A DNA stretch of 64,000 nt from Lithospermum erythrorhizon (lineage: Eukaryota > Streptophyta > Magnoliopsida > Boraginales > Boraginaceae): positions 434,001 through 498,000 of the forward strand of contig JADFUC010001333.1 in the NCBI GenBank assembly GCA_019722365.1, written 5' to 3'. Below the pieces are notes generated by a model. It was not told the DNA's origin. It worked only from the letters and a program-made list of their open reading frames with translations, and did no database searches. How positions within the stretch are numbered: the stretch's first letter is position 1; each line of letters starts with the position of its first letter. The translations under genes and the position numbers were made by a program. Positions 14,086 through 27,000 of the stretch are shown here, in pieces.

Positions 14086-15130
14086 TGGCTAGGTATTGAA
14101 TTATTTGAGTTTTAGATGATCTTTGTGCATCTGATCTTACGACTCACTGGATCGAAATTCTGCTTAGGAAGGATGTGGAGCCTCACATTTATGATAATAT
14201 GGAAGTAAGCGAGTGTTGACTATAATGTTGGGATGTTTTAAGATTATCATTCTTCCCGCTTGCATGTTGTTCTGATTAAATGGTGACGAGTTAGGCATGT
14301 GCGTTAGGTGATCATGGCGTCATTTAAGATGAAAAAAGAATATTTAACTACGTCAACGAGACAATAAAATTATTGATAAATGTAATAGTTTAGAATCCGA
14401 TTTAAATACTATAAAATTAAATTAGTTTCACAAATTTATTAATTTTAACTATTGAAAATCAAATTATACTACGAGTATATTTTTGGACATATATAAGTTA
14501 CTATAAAATAGAAATATGTGGTGGTTCTGAAGAAAGGCAAAGTTGTTGGAGTAGTATGTAATTAAGTTGAAGTAGACACACAGTATGTATACGTAACACT
14601 CGAAGCAAATCTGAAAACAAAAAAGAAACGCTTCTCAAACACTTTGCACAAAACCATATAAAGAGAGCGTTGAACAACATCAACAAGTACAACAACAAAC
14701 AAAATATCATAACTAAATAAATAAGCAAGTCAAAGGAAAAAAAAAAAAAGGCTCAAACTTAGTTTTAGTAACACAATATATTTTTGGTATATTAATATAC
14801 ATTTTCTGCATTTTTAAGATATAATAAGGAAGTTTAGAAAAAAGAATATGAATATACTTTAGGTTTCTTGTTTGTTGCAATCCACTTGTATGTAGGTGAG
14901 TTCTCATATCACCTTTTGTGCTAAGGTGAATATCAGTTGCCTTTTGTGAGCTAGTATTTGTTTAATGTTGGATGTTGCTTTACTGTTTTCTGGATATTGT
15001 CATGTTAAATTTACGAGGTCTATAAGATTTTGTATTAGATTTTGTATTATCTGTCTCTTGCATATAATGGAATAAATCAAAATAGCTCGTTACTCTGCCT
15101 AAGTTAAGTGTAAATGTTTGCACTCCATTC
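14086..15130. other. Upstream region of the SFH gene
   Basis: No coding region is supported. CATATAAAGAGAGCG near 14655-14670 could be a TATA box, followed by a CAACAACAAAC-type leader and a poly-A stretch at 14738-14750. A leader intron could end at TATGTTTCAG near 15541, which would place the leader exon just before the SFH start codon. Confidence 0.35.
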
Positions 15131-15132
15131 TT

Positions 15133-15245
15133 GGGTTAATTCCGAAACAGCCACCCTGCCGTATAACATGGATAGGCTGCGTACTATCCGACCTTCCCTC
15201 TACCCGGCTTAGGTGTGATCCTCTTTACATCCATTGTGGCATGTT
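15133..15245 (+). mobile_element. Au-SINE-like fragment (diverged)
   Basis: The ordered blocks GAAACAGCCACCCTGCC, GGCTGCGTACTATCCGACCT and TCCCTCTACCCGGCTTAGGT resemble the 3' half of the plant Au SINE (GGAAACAGCCTCTCT, AAGGTCTGCGTACA, CTACCCTCCCCAGACCC). The 5' tRNA-related half is not recognisable. The family call is from memory of the consensus. Confidence 0.45.
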
Positions 15246-15605
15246 GATGTCCGGATACGAGTAAGTGATGATGTATTTTGAATATTGAAAGTTGGATGTC
15301 CAAAAGACAGCATTTTGAAACCAGGTCTGTAATTTGTTGCTATTGGGAAGAGTTATTATCGAGTTTTAGAATTGTGATTATCTTCAGAGAAAATATGTTG
15401 TATTATGTGTTTGTAATCTTTTTCATCGACTTCTAGTCTGTTCATTTATACAGTTTTGTTGTTGTTAAACCATAGGAGTCTTGCTATTCAAATGCATTGT
15501 GGAGTCTGGCCTTCTGATGCTAAGTCATTATTTATGTTTCAGATGTGTGGATAAACAAAGGTCATACCTATAGTCTTGTGTTCTCTTCGTTCGGTAGCTA
15601 GATAA

Positions 15606-18600
15606 ATGTCAGGTAGGTATCTATGAGATTTATATATGAGCAAATTATGGTCTCTTCTTGTTAATATGATTGCTTATATGACTATTGAATAATCTGGTAG
15701 GACCAGAGGGAATAGAGTCTTATGAAAACGAGTTAAGCGAAGGAAAGTCATACTGTGATAATTTTGAGCATGAACAACGCTGTTATAAAATAGGAAGTTT
15801 TAGGAAGAAGGCAATGAGTGCTTCAAACAAGCTTACCCATACCCTGAAGAAAAGGGGCAAAAGGAAAGTTGATTATCGAGTCCCTTCAGTGTCGATTGAA
15901 GATGTTCGTGATGCTAAAGAAGAGCAGGCTGTCAATGAATTACGTCAAAAGCTCCTTGATAGAGATTTACTTCCGGCTAGACATGATGAATACCACACCT
16001 TGTTGAGGTTAACTTTTTTGTTTTTTCAACTCGAATCATGTCATCAGTCATTATCAGTGTGCTCAATTTTGTATAGTCACTTTTCAAAGGGAAATTTTAA
16101 TAGTCTTGACCACAGTTTAAGATAAATGTGAATCAATGATATGTTTGTTATGAGTGGACACAACTCAAAGTCCATTTAACATCTTTTTGTTATGTATCTT
16201 GTAATATCTCTGTAGGTTCGCTTATTTAGTTTCTTTCGTTTACAAGTTAGATTCCTGAGAGCTAGGGACTTTAACATTGAGAAAGCAATTCAAATGTGGG
16301 AAGAAATGCTTAACTGGAGGAGGGAGTATGGAGCAGACACCATGTTGGAGGTAATTGACAATTGATCACCAATCATTTAGTCCTCGGAGAAGAGTTATTC
16401 CTGTCAAACCTACTCTGTTGTTCTAGTCATCTTGAGATATATGAGACCTTGGAATTGTACTATAGTCGGCTGGTACATATTTAAACAAAACCACTTCCAT
16501 AGTTGTTGTTGTGAGAGATGTTTCAGTCGACATAAATACCTTTATTTATATGTACTGCTCTTACTCCACCATGGTGATAAGAATAGACTCTTTTCCTCGT
16601 CATTTTCTGGAATGACCTTTTTATTTTATTTTAAATTTTAGATAACAACTGTAGTTAATTTTATCAGGGATTTAGATTTGACGAGGTTGAAGAGGTGGTG
16701 CAATATTATCCCCAAGGATATCATGGAGTTGATAGGGATGGCAGGCCTGTTTATATTGAAAGGCTGGGGAAAGCTAATCCGAGCAAGTTAATGCGCATTA
16801 CAACCGTTGATCGCTACTTGAAATATCACGTTCAGGAGTTTGAGAGGGCTCTGCTTGAGAAGTTTCCTTCATGTTCTATTGCAGCAAAAAGGCGTATTTG
16901 TTCAACCACAACAATTTTAGATGTGCAAGGCCTGGTAAGTTGATCTAGTTCTAGTATAGTAGAGTTCTTCTGGTCAGCCCTTGAACTAATTGAGACAGTC
17001 TCTAATTAAAACGAGTCTGACTTCCAACATTTGAACTTGTTATTCAAACGAGTGATGAAATTGAGGTTGCTCTGGAGCAAAATACTTCTCTATCGACAGT
17101 AGTTAGGTTCGGTAATCAGTTACTTGATTGTCATATTTTGTAGTAGTTGAGTGTGTACAAGTATGCAAATTATCCATAGCCCTCCCCTCCATTACACACT
17201 CCCTCCTCTTTCTTCTAATAGAAATGATCCTTGTGTTTCCAGGGAATTAAAAATTTCACAAAGACAGTAGCTACTCTCTTGTCAACAATGTCGAGAATTG
17301 ATAATAGTTATTATCCGGAGGTAAAAACTCTATTTTCCTTGGTTATTAATATCCTCAATATTTGTCATACTTCTAATGGACCCTAATTTCATTGATAGAC
17401 TCTCCATCGAATGTTTATTGTCAATGCTGGCCCTGGCTTCAAGAGGATGCTTTGGCCGGCTGCACAAAAGTTTCTCGATGCAAAGACTACTGAAAAAATA
17501 CAGGTAGAATTTGTGCCTGTTCAATATTTCCTTTTATTTTTTCTGAGCTTATTGGTTCCTTACAATATATTGTTGTTGTAGGTCTTGGAACCCAAGTCTC
17601 TGGGAAAACTGCTTGATTTTATTGAACCAAGGTTTGTATTTTTGTTTATCTTCACCTTGAAGCACCTGTAGGAAAACTTCCAGTAGTCCCCTTTTAGTCA
17701 TGGTGTCTCTAATTTCTTGAATGTTCTTATTGCCTTCAGCCAGTTGCCCGACTTCTTAGGTGGCTCATGCATTTGTAATATAGAAGGAGGGTGTCTTAGG
17801 TCGGATAAAGGTCCATGGAACGATCCTGAGATAATGAAGGTAGCTTCTATTTTTAACATTTGGATTTCTTTTGTAGTGTCCCATCTTTGGAGGTATTTAT
17901 GTGATGAAGATATATTATGTTGCACGTTAATAGCTTGTATACAAAGCCGGACCAGTGATTTTCAGACAAAGATCCAAAGTATTCAGAGACCACCACAAAG
18001 TTGACTCTTATATTAAGAATGATCAATCCAGTAATAAGGTAAATTCTTCATGTTTATATAGTTTCTTTTTTGAGGTGCTGACCATATATGAATTCATTCT
18101 GTAGTTAATAAAGGAATTGCGTCATTTTCAGGTCAGGTCATCTGATTCTCCGACCTACTACAGCTGCAATGACTATTTTAGTCAAGCAGAAAGGGAATTT
18201 GACATTGATCAGGAAGTTAGAGTTCTTCAAAATCAGCCTCCCAGATATGAAGTTACAGAGAATATGTCTGCTCTTCTAAAGCTGAAGTTAGAAGGTATTC
18301 ATGCCTGTATACTTACAATTTGTTGAAGCGTGATGTAGGGATAAGTGGATAACATACTCTGGAAGTGACATGTAAATTCAGAAATTTAAGGTTTTTATGA
18401 GCAACTTCAGAACCTGCCAGCGTGGGTGTATAAATGAACAGTATACTGTGCCTGTAGTTGCTCGGGAAACGTAGATATATGCTTTGAGAATGACTCTTGT
18501 AGCATTACTCCATTAGTATATTCTACACCAGTCTGTTGATACGCCTTGTTTTACAGGTTCTTTGATCATCCATGTGTGCAGTACTATTCATGAAAAGTAT

Positions 18601-19294
18601 GTCCAAAGAAGCTTCCAATTCTTGACAAGATCGACATTCGACATCTTAAACATGTCTTTTCAGTTCATCTGCTCCATCCTTTCTGAGTATTTGGGTAGAC
18701 AAAATATTTTTCACCCATCAAATAATGAGAATTGGAAGACGCATGATAATATTTACCCCTCGAACACTTTAGGAAAAAGGCCAGTTTATTGTCCACCTTG
18801 TTCGGCTGAAGCTGTTATTGAAGAAGACCAAGTCCTTCCATGTATAACCCATCTTGAGAGACTTGAGAGGTTACTAGAAGAAATCAACAACAAGCCTACT
18901 GAGATTCCAGTGGAGAAGGAGCTAATGCTTCAGCAATCTTTGGATAGGATTAAATCTGTGGAGTCTGATCTTGAGAAAACAAAGAGGGTAAGCTTCATTG
19001 TTTAGTTCTCAAAATTCAAGACTTGAACCTCATTGTGATAGCTGATTGAGTCTTGTTGCAGGTGTTGCATGCTACACTTCTTAAACAACTTGAAATTTCA
19101 GAGTTTCTGGAGGATATGAAGAGATCGAAAACCCAGGTATGAAGCTTGCATTTGGCCTACAATTCTCTTTCACAAGATGTTTTTGTTCTGAAACTACTAT
19201 GAATCCAATTGTCGGTGACTGTTATGATTTTGCATGCAACTTGTTGTTAAGCTAATCTCTTTTGTTGCAGCATCTTTTCTTCTGGTGTAGATGA
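15606..19294 (+). CDS. Sec14-nodulin (SFH) phosphatidylinositol/phosphatidylcholine transfer protein
   Basis: Thirteen coding exons: 15606-15612, 15701-16007, 16251-16350, 16668-16934, 17243-17320, 17399-17503, 17582-17631, 17740-17839, 17934-18038, 18132-18294, 18557-18987, 19062-19136 and 19271-19294. They encode 603 aa with consistent phases. The first coding exon is only 7 nt (ATG TCA G); it gives the family start MSG. A Lys/Arg-rich [20 protein letters not shown] segment precedes the CRAL-TRIO N domain (about 80-130) and the lipid-binding CRAL-TRIO domain (about 150-325, with [40 protein letters not shown] and [11 protein letters not shown]). The C-terminal part has a coiled coil (about 520-590) and ends QHLFFWCR; the Lys-rich tail of many nodulin-type members is absent. 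The family exchanges PI and PC between membranes and supports phosphoinositide signalling. Confidence 0.93.
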
Positions 19295-20729
19295 TTGAGA
19301 TTTAAGTAGATTCAGGGAGTCTGGATGTCTCCATCAAGATGCATTATCAACTGATCAGCACAACCGTGGAGCACCTGCATACAACCGAATTCTCATGTCC
19401 TTGCATTTTTCATTTTGTTAGTTGTAAAGAACCCCTCAAAACAACTCAGAAACATGGGGGTGTAGAAGAAAAACCATATGAGAAATTTGAACTGCTGTAG
19501 CTTTATACTACGGCCAGCTGATATAGTATTAGCGTTTCATGGAGTCACTGCTCTTGCTTGGTGCATACAGAAACTCATCTAAAATCGAAGCAAGTATTAG
19601 ATTCAGTAAAGGCTATGAAGCAGAAGTATTGTAATGTAATATTTTCACTCCAGTACTACAATTGTCAGATTTGAGGATCTTAATGTCACTCAAATGAAAA
19701 AAAAAAGCATAGGTCTTACTGTTATAGGTTTTGGTCCGATTTTAAACAATGAAAGTCACTTGTGTATATTGCACCAAATGAAGAATTCTTGTTCAAAACA
19801 AGTGTGTTACAATAAGGAATTTGATTTTTGATGAGGGGTGCAACTAAAAGATATTCATGATATGCACTATCAAACAATTCCAGTTTTATAAATTTGTTTT
19901 ATTTTCTTTTAAAAGAATCACAGATTTTAATCCACCATTTACTATCTCTTTATTTCAATTCTAACTTCTAACGTTTCATGTCCAACATATATGTTGACTT
20001 CCAACCTCTTGTCAAAATAGAGAATAAAGCATTGGAACTACGAGGAGCCATAGGAATAAATGGATAATCACCCTTAATTTTTTTAAATGTAACTTTACTA
20101 TTCATTTATTAAATATAATTAAAATTATAATATTATCAAATTGCTTAGTTTAAAATTCTACCCCTAAATTTAATTGAGCAGACATTCCATTTAACTCCTC
20201 CATGGTATTCCAAGACAAGTGAATCTCGAAGATCGTTACCATTCGGCTGCCACACTTTTAAAATCAGACTGTGATTAGTATATTTTTTACTTATATGTAT
20301 GATATGAATTAATTATTTTCCCCTATGTACCGCGATTTCTCGCTACATCGCTCACGCCAAAAAAGAGAGTCTAATTTGCGCGTTAAGACTTGAAATGGTC
20401 GATTTATAGTAAAATACGCCCCCATTTTCCTTTTGTTAGCTGTATCATATCATCTTCAAACTGTAATATACTCAAAACACTTTACACATAATCAATAAAT
20501 AAATAAATAATATATACAACAAATTTGGTTGGAAAATATATATTCTGCTTAGCTGTTATACACATATTTTATTCATATTACGAATTTAAGACAGATCTAT
20601 AAATATTGTGAAACTCTGAAACAGAGTTTTTCAAGAAACCACAAAAATAGTCAACTGAGCATATACCTGTATATATAATCACATATTTGTACCATTTATT
20701 GCTAAATCAAAGTTGGGTTTGCTAAAAAT
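19295..20729. other. SFH 3' UTR and spacer to the LORELEI-like gene
   Basis: The SFH 3' UTR probably extends to about 19700. The remainder is AT-rich. No gene or clear repeat was found. The segment at about 20440-20720 is the likely promoter and leader of the next gene. Confidence 0.4.
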
Positions 20730-22589
20730 ATGGACTTGAAACTGTTGAAATGTTGTATGGTTTTAGTTTTTTTATGGGTTTGTTTTTCTACAGGAAGCTT
20801 ATCTGCTGCTACTTTTCTTTCAGGTTTGGATTTAGTTATGTTTATTATGTAATAATAATTGATGTTGGTTTTTTTGTTTGAGTTTAAAGATTCAAGCTTT
20901 TATGTTGTAGATGGAATCTTTGGGTCTGAATCTGCTACAGGAAGGAGTCTACTTCAAGAAAAGAAACGTAATTTGACTTTTTGCTATATTTTTTGTTGGT
21001 GTTTATATATGCTCTTGAAAGTTCTTTTGTGATTTGTGCAAGTAGATTAGTTGAAAAAATCAAAGGAGTATTTTTTTATGAATAGATGGTTTTTTTATGC
21101 CAATTAGAAGGATTCTAGAGTATGTTTGAGTTCTATGAATCCAGAAGTTTCTTTGAGAGATTGTGGAAATGAGATCTCGGATCAGTTATCGTTTTCATAT
21201 TGTATCCGAGCCTTATTACAGAAGCGTGGAAATGAGAAGGAGGACTGAATTTGATTAAGTATTGGATTGCTCATTATTGAGTTGAATTTAGGTTATAGAA
21301 TGCTCTACCATTCGTTTTGCACTAACGTCTTTTGGTCAATGTTAGTGGAGCTATAGGAGGTGTTGGCGTTGCATAGGCGATCTTATTGTTATAGACTTTA
21401 TTACTCTTACCCGAACCTTCATATCCGGAGCTTAATCTTACCAGTTGCCCTTTATGCTTAACTGCGTGTTATATGATTGTTGTGTTTTGGTTGAAACCTG
21501 ATCTCCAAATTTGATATTGAGAATGTTTAAATGCAGTATGATTTATCTTTCATTGTTTTTAGTGAATGAACACATATCTGGTTGTATTGTTAACATAGCT
21601 ACCAGAATCAGAAAATGTCAACGTATGTTGCTATGAATCCTATGATCTACTTGTCAACTGCATTGGAACACAGCCTCACAGTAAATTCACCCAATTGGAT
21701 GTGCTACTTGAACAACTTAGTTTTGTATTTTTTATGAGAACAAGCGGGCAAGTACATCATTTGTGTATTTCGATCAAATAGGCATGATATACAACCTTTT
21801 TCTCCATAGCCAATCAAGATCAGGTTTTTCCCTGTTTTTTACTGCCAACAATTTAAGTCGTGTTCTCTTTTATATAACATGAGTTCTTGTTGCTCTTTAA
21901 GTATTTCCTTCCGTTACTAGTGTTACCATTCTTGCAAACTTGCATTGTCATGAACCTTCTTGGGGAGATGGATTGTGAATATGTTGTCATATATGATGCA
22001 ACAAACTATTATTAGTATGGTGTTACTGATTCATAAGCATATGACTAATTACTGTTGGACCTCTGAGAGGTTCAGTTACTTGATACATTCATTTAATTTT
22101 AATTTGTGATTTCAGCCATGTGCTTATGTTGCAATTTGCTTTCTTTCGAGTACCAACTACAAGTCTTTTGGATACAGAGTGGATTTTAAAGTAACACATT
22201 ATAATGCCTTGTATCATGTTTTTGCAGCTTGTCCTGTCAACTTCGAGTTCTTGAACTATAATATTATCACTAGTAAATGCAAGGGGCCTCAATATGCAGC
22301 TAAACTTTGTTGTCCTGCTTTTCTCGAGTTTTCCTGCCCTTATGCAGAGGACCTGAATGACTTGTCAAATAATTGCGCTTCAACCATGTTTAGCTATATC
22401 AACCTCTACGGGAAGTATCCTCCCGGTCTTTTTGCGAACGAGTGCAAGGGTGATAAGCAAGGTCTTCCATGTGAAGCTCTACCTCCATCTCAAATAGCTA
22501 ATGATAAGAGTAGCCAAATAATGCTCAACCCATCCTCCGTATTGATGCTTACATTAGCTTTTCTGGCGCTAATACTGCAGTTGCCCTGA
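20730..22589 (+). CDS. LORELEI-like GPI-anchored protein (LLG1-type)
   Basis: Three exons, 20730-20823, 20911-20967 and 22228-22589, encode 170 aa. Residues 1-27 are a signal peptide (LKCCMVLVFLWVCFSTGS). The mature part, after TGRSLLQEKKP, has eight cysteines in LORELEI spacing: CPVNFEFLNYNIITSKCKG, LCCPAFLEFSCPY, NNCASTMFSYINLYGKYPPG and NECKGDKQGLPC. A hydrophobic C-terminus (LMLTLAFLALILQLP) preceded by Ser/Asn residues is a GPI-anchor signal. LLG proteins act at the plasma membrane as chaperones and co-receptors of FERONIA-type receptor kinases and take part in RALF peptide sensing. Intron 2 is long, about 1.26 kb. By position it corresponds to Arabidopsis LLG1 (At5g56170). Confidence 0.93.
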
Positions 22590-23190
22590 GCGCTCCACTC
22601 TTTTTCTTCTTTTTTCTCCACGCCATTTGTGTCTTAGATTTTGTCACTCAATTCTATTGGTGTAACACTTTCCCAACCCTTACCTATCTACATTATTCCA
22701 TTCTTTAACAGAATTCTGACTTCGTATTTGATGTTCGATAGTTCAAAATTTGTATCTATGTATGACATTTTTTTTATATAAGTTATCTATGTATGACATT
22801 ATTTCATGACAAATGAATCCGTATAATAATTGTGTTGATTCGACTTTATCTCACGAGAGAGAAGTTGCATGTTGATGATCCTTTTGCCTAAATACTAGGT
22901 TATAATAAAGATTATATATTATAGAACATGTAAAAATGTTAGGTTCAAAATTTAAAATTTCAAAGAATCTAGAGACTATTCAATTGGCCTTGGTCTAAAT
23001 TGTGAAGTGGTGTTCTTGTGTGGTCTAAATCATGCATGCCCAAATGACAACTATCCAGCTACCTCATATAAATCCATATAGACCATTGTTCTTGTACGTT
23101 GACTTACATGAAGAATTGAAGATATAACTTTCTTCTTCCTCTCAAGCAACAACCCCTCAATATAAAATGGAGAGGAAACTTTGATGCTAT
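22590..23190. other. Spacer between the two LORELEI-like genes
   Basis: This 600-bp AT-rich spacer holds the 3' UTR of the first gene and the promoter of the second. A short direct repeat, TCTATGTATGACATT, occurs at about 22755 and 22787. A TATAAAAT at 23161-23168 lies only about 30 bp before the chosen ATG of the second gene, too close for a normal leader if it is the TATA box. Confidence 0.4.
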
Positions 23191-23826
23191 ATGATAGTTC
23201 TCCTCTTTGTCCCATTCACAGTACCATCTGCTTCCAGTTTATTAGGTGGTAGAGATGACATATTTCATTTGAAGTTTTCCACTGGAAGGAGTATTCTTCA
23301 GGCCCAGCAAGGTCAGCTTTTCACAATTATTTATTCAATTCTTCAATCTTCAACATGCAGGAATGAGGGAATTATTGTATTTCATATTCTGCATCAAATT
23401 TTCAATCTTTCACACTTACATTTCTCTAACTCTTGGATATAACAAAATATATCAAAATGGCTCTATTACACTACCTACCCTTCTTATCTGTTGTGAAGTA
23501 ATATGAAAGTTCGTCTGAATAGGTTACTGTATTATGCAGATTGCCCTGTCAACAATGAGACACTAAACTACAGCAATCTCACTAGCCAATGCAAGCCACC
23601 ATATGAAGCACAACCTTGCTGTACAGCTTTGAAAGAACTAGCATGTCCATTTGTTGAACAATTCAATGTCTCGGGAAATAATTGTGCCACTCGCCTGTTT
23701 AAATACTTCGATTTTCTTAATTATCCCGATGGTCTTTACGCGAATATATGTACCGAGACCAAGAAAGGACCTCCCTGCATATCTAGTCATGAAACACTAA
23801 ATGCACCTAGAACATTAGGGTTATGA
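23191..23826 (+). CDS. LORELEI-like paralogue lacking a GPI-anchor signal
   Basis: Two exons, 23191-23311 and 23540-23826, encode 135 aa. The N-terminus MIVLLFVPFTVPSASS is a plausible short signal peptide. FSTGRSILQAQQDCPVNNET matches the first gene's ATGRSLLQEKKPCPVNFEF at the same splice phase. All eight cysteines are kept (C, C, CC, C, C, C, C). The sequence has drifted: NLYGKYPPGLFANEC is FDFLNYPDGLYANIC here. It stops at HETLNAPRTLGL, so the hydrophobic GPI tail is missing. The first intron of its neighbour is also absent. It may be a secreted, unanchored LLG variant or a recent pseudogene. The start is uncertain because an earlier ATG at 23167 runs into a stop after five codons. Confidence 0.75.
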
Positions 23827-24096
23827 CTTTTCCTCTTTCTTTTCTTTCAGTGAAGAATCTTCAAATTTTTCAAGTTTAGATGGTCAATTACACCAAATTG
23901 TATCAACAGTGGTGTCTTTCTTTATTTTCAGTATTCCAAGAATTACTCTAGTTTTCATATATGAGTATATACAAATGTATGCGCCAAAGGGACTGACCAT
24001 TTAGCTTATTACAATGCCAAACTCTTAGCTGTATGTTGAATCCAAGTAATTCGAAAACAAATCTGTGTTTACAAATGAGCTGTGCGCCTGACTAGA

Positions 24097-27000
24097 TCAC
24101 CACAGGAGTTTACGCCTAGATTTAGGCCGGAACTGCTTTTTTGTCGTGCACCATGAACTAGGGAACGTGCTCAACTGTATTGAAAGAGAGAACATATTCT
24201 AAGAAGGAAGCAGTATAATTTTCATAAATTAACAACCAAGTAAGCAGGTAACACAAAAGTGATTTTATCAACATAATAATCAAGTCAAGGAAAAAAGAAA
24301 TTTTTATGTCCCCTTGCTCATTAAAATTGAAATTGCAACTAATATCAATATGACTGCAATTGTTATACTGAATTGTGAAAGCAATGGTACTACAGTTCAG
24401 AAATTTACATTGCTTACGAGTTTTGCCCCAAACCAGGCAGAATGAGCTCCATATGGAGGAGGATGCACTCTGATTCCAGAAGACAAATGTGGGGGGAAAC
24501 ACCCATGCAATTCCTTCTCCAATCGTTCTGTAATGATAATTTGTGGGGTCAGAAGAATCAACATATTAGCTATTATATGCAATGATAGAATGTTTTACTT
24601 AAAGAGAAGGTTTGGATACAATGATAGAATCAACATTTTAGCTATTATATGCAATGATATAATGTTTTACTTAAAGAGAAGGTTTGGATACAAGGAAATA
24701 TAAGTATATAACGCTTCATTTCTCGTGTAGCTTCCCTCAAACTATTTTTGCTAACCACAGTTTTGGCTCATTAATAAAATCAAATTAAGAAAACATTGAA
24801 ATGATTAGAAAAAAAAGGGGGTTCAGTCTCATTCACCTGATAATCCCGGTAAGCATGCAGTTCCCCCAGCCAAGACTACTGTTTTATACCAACTATCTTC
24901 TTCGGTTAATTCAGCATCTCGACAGTGGTCAATGCAAAGTGCTACTGCCTGATGCAAACCCATGGCACGGCTGTCATAAGCAAAAAACAAACAGTGAAAC
25001 ATCAGAAAGTGGGCCATAGAGTTACTAGGCGAGAGGAAACAAAAAATTAAATTACATAAAGCATTGGTAAGAACCGGCCCATCATAGTTCATACCAATGA
25101 GTATATAAATCCTAATATACGAAATAAGGAAGAGTAAGGAAAGGAAATAATGAGGCAGACTAGAATATGTTGTCAATAAGGTCCAAACCCCACTATAAGG
25201 CACGAGCAAAATATCATATGAGTTGGCCGTTCTTAAATAGTGTTGCCATAAGGCATCTCTTGGTATACATGTTTCAAAAGAGATACTTCTCATCCTATAA
25301 AGACAAAATAGTCAGTATATAATCACAACTTCCTATGGAGCCAACGATGCATACGAAAACAATATCTTGGGAGTATATCTAGGACCAAAAAGATCTTCTA
25401 GACCATATTTAAATAGTTTAACTTACAGTCCTGCGAGACTGGGCTGGAACAAAATCTCTCCAGTTTGAAAGCGCTCCTTTGATAGTGTGAACCAACCTTC
25501 TGGTGCCACTTCGAAAGAAGCTTCCGTGTTTTTGGATAGCTCCGCTTCATAATCAAGAGCAACATAACATAGATTCTGCATTACATTTATCTGGCATAGT
25601 TAACAAAGATAATCTGGGTTGTCAAGCATTTTTTAACCTAAAGGACGATGAGATCCCACATCAATCTTAACATTAGATGAACTGTGAAACCAGCAAGCAA
25701 TTTCACTACAGAAATGACATTTTTAATATACTATGCATGTGGAACAAAAAAACAAATCTGATTAGACTCTAGACCAATAGTGAGTTGGGTTGAATATTGA
25801 CGTAAGCACCCAAAAATTATAGTTTTTAAACAATGATTTGGTGGTGAAATTACTCTGGAAAAAGTTCAACCTCTGGATTAATGGTCTTAAACATTTAATA
25901 TGCGAGGCACCTGGAAGAGGCTCGATATGCTGAAAATCCTAGTACCTCTTTCAATGTGCGCACAGTATAAAGAGACTGAAAAGGAATGTTCTTCTTTGCC
26001 ATTTGATCCTTAAGGAATCCCGTGACTTTTAGTGCTCCGATTCCGACAACTTCGACCCCCACCATGTGCATCAACTTTCCATGTAAAACTGAAAAATATC
26101 GTACACAATGATCAATTCAGATATTATTATCAGAGCTTGGAGCTAATGTGGTGACTAGTTTGCCTTGTGCAATTGGTGGGCTTGTCTAGAACTCCAGATT
26201 TCATTTCTCTCGTTTATTTTATTCATTCTTTATTTATCTAATATATTTTTTATTTATGAAAGATATCATTTTGGGAAATAAATTCAAAACTAAAATATAT
26301 TGAACGTAAGAGAAGAAATATTTTCAAGATGGGTAATATATTGAAATCACCATACTTGGTACAATGGATGTATGGTGGAAACCAATATTAACTACTATTC
26401 CTGAAGTCCGACGTGCTGCAAACAAAGCTAAAGTTGCCTACAGTACAACAAATGGAAGTGTATTAATATCCTGGCATATTCACCAAGATGAAAACCCTTA
26501 ACAAAAGCATAAACGGAACCTTAAACAATAGTATGACCTTCATCAAAATACAAGATTGAAATTACGCAACAATGCGTTCATAAACCATGTAACATGAACA
26601 TGCCAATAACAGAGAACAAAATATAAGTGTAATACCCCGACCCAGAGTGGTTATGTGATAAAATTTGATATGATTTGATTGGTACTGCTCATATCACCAA
26701 GATGCATCTTCTTTTCGGAAGCTCATCTCATAAGAACTCCAGTGTTAATCGTGCTTGACCTGGAGCAATTCTAGGATGGGTGACCCACTTGGAAGTTTCT
26801 CAGTGAGCACTTGAGTGAAAACAAAACGTGAAGACTTGTAGTGGTTTGTGAGGCCAGTCCATCAAATCTAATAACGTACCGACCCGGTGCGCTGGGGCGG
26901 GGCGTTACAATAAGCTTGTTCAGGGAAAAACTATTTGAAGAAGACAGTTGGATGATTCAAAGATCAATTCTCGAATTTCAAGTTAAAAATCTTAAGCTGC

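Noticed and set aside
23161..23168. TATAAAAT as the promoter of the second LORELEI-like gene
   Set aside because: It is only about 30 bp from the ATG, which would leave almost no leader. It may be chance in AT-rich DNA, or the start codon lies further on.
26700..26810. A genuine 5S rRNA gene
   Set aside because: The similarity is partial and diverged, and it lies inside a TG...CA element with a 5-bp duplication, so it is a 5S-derived LTR.
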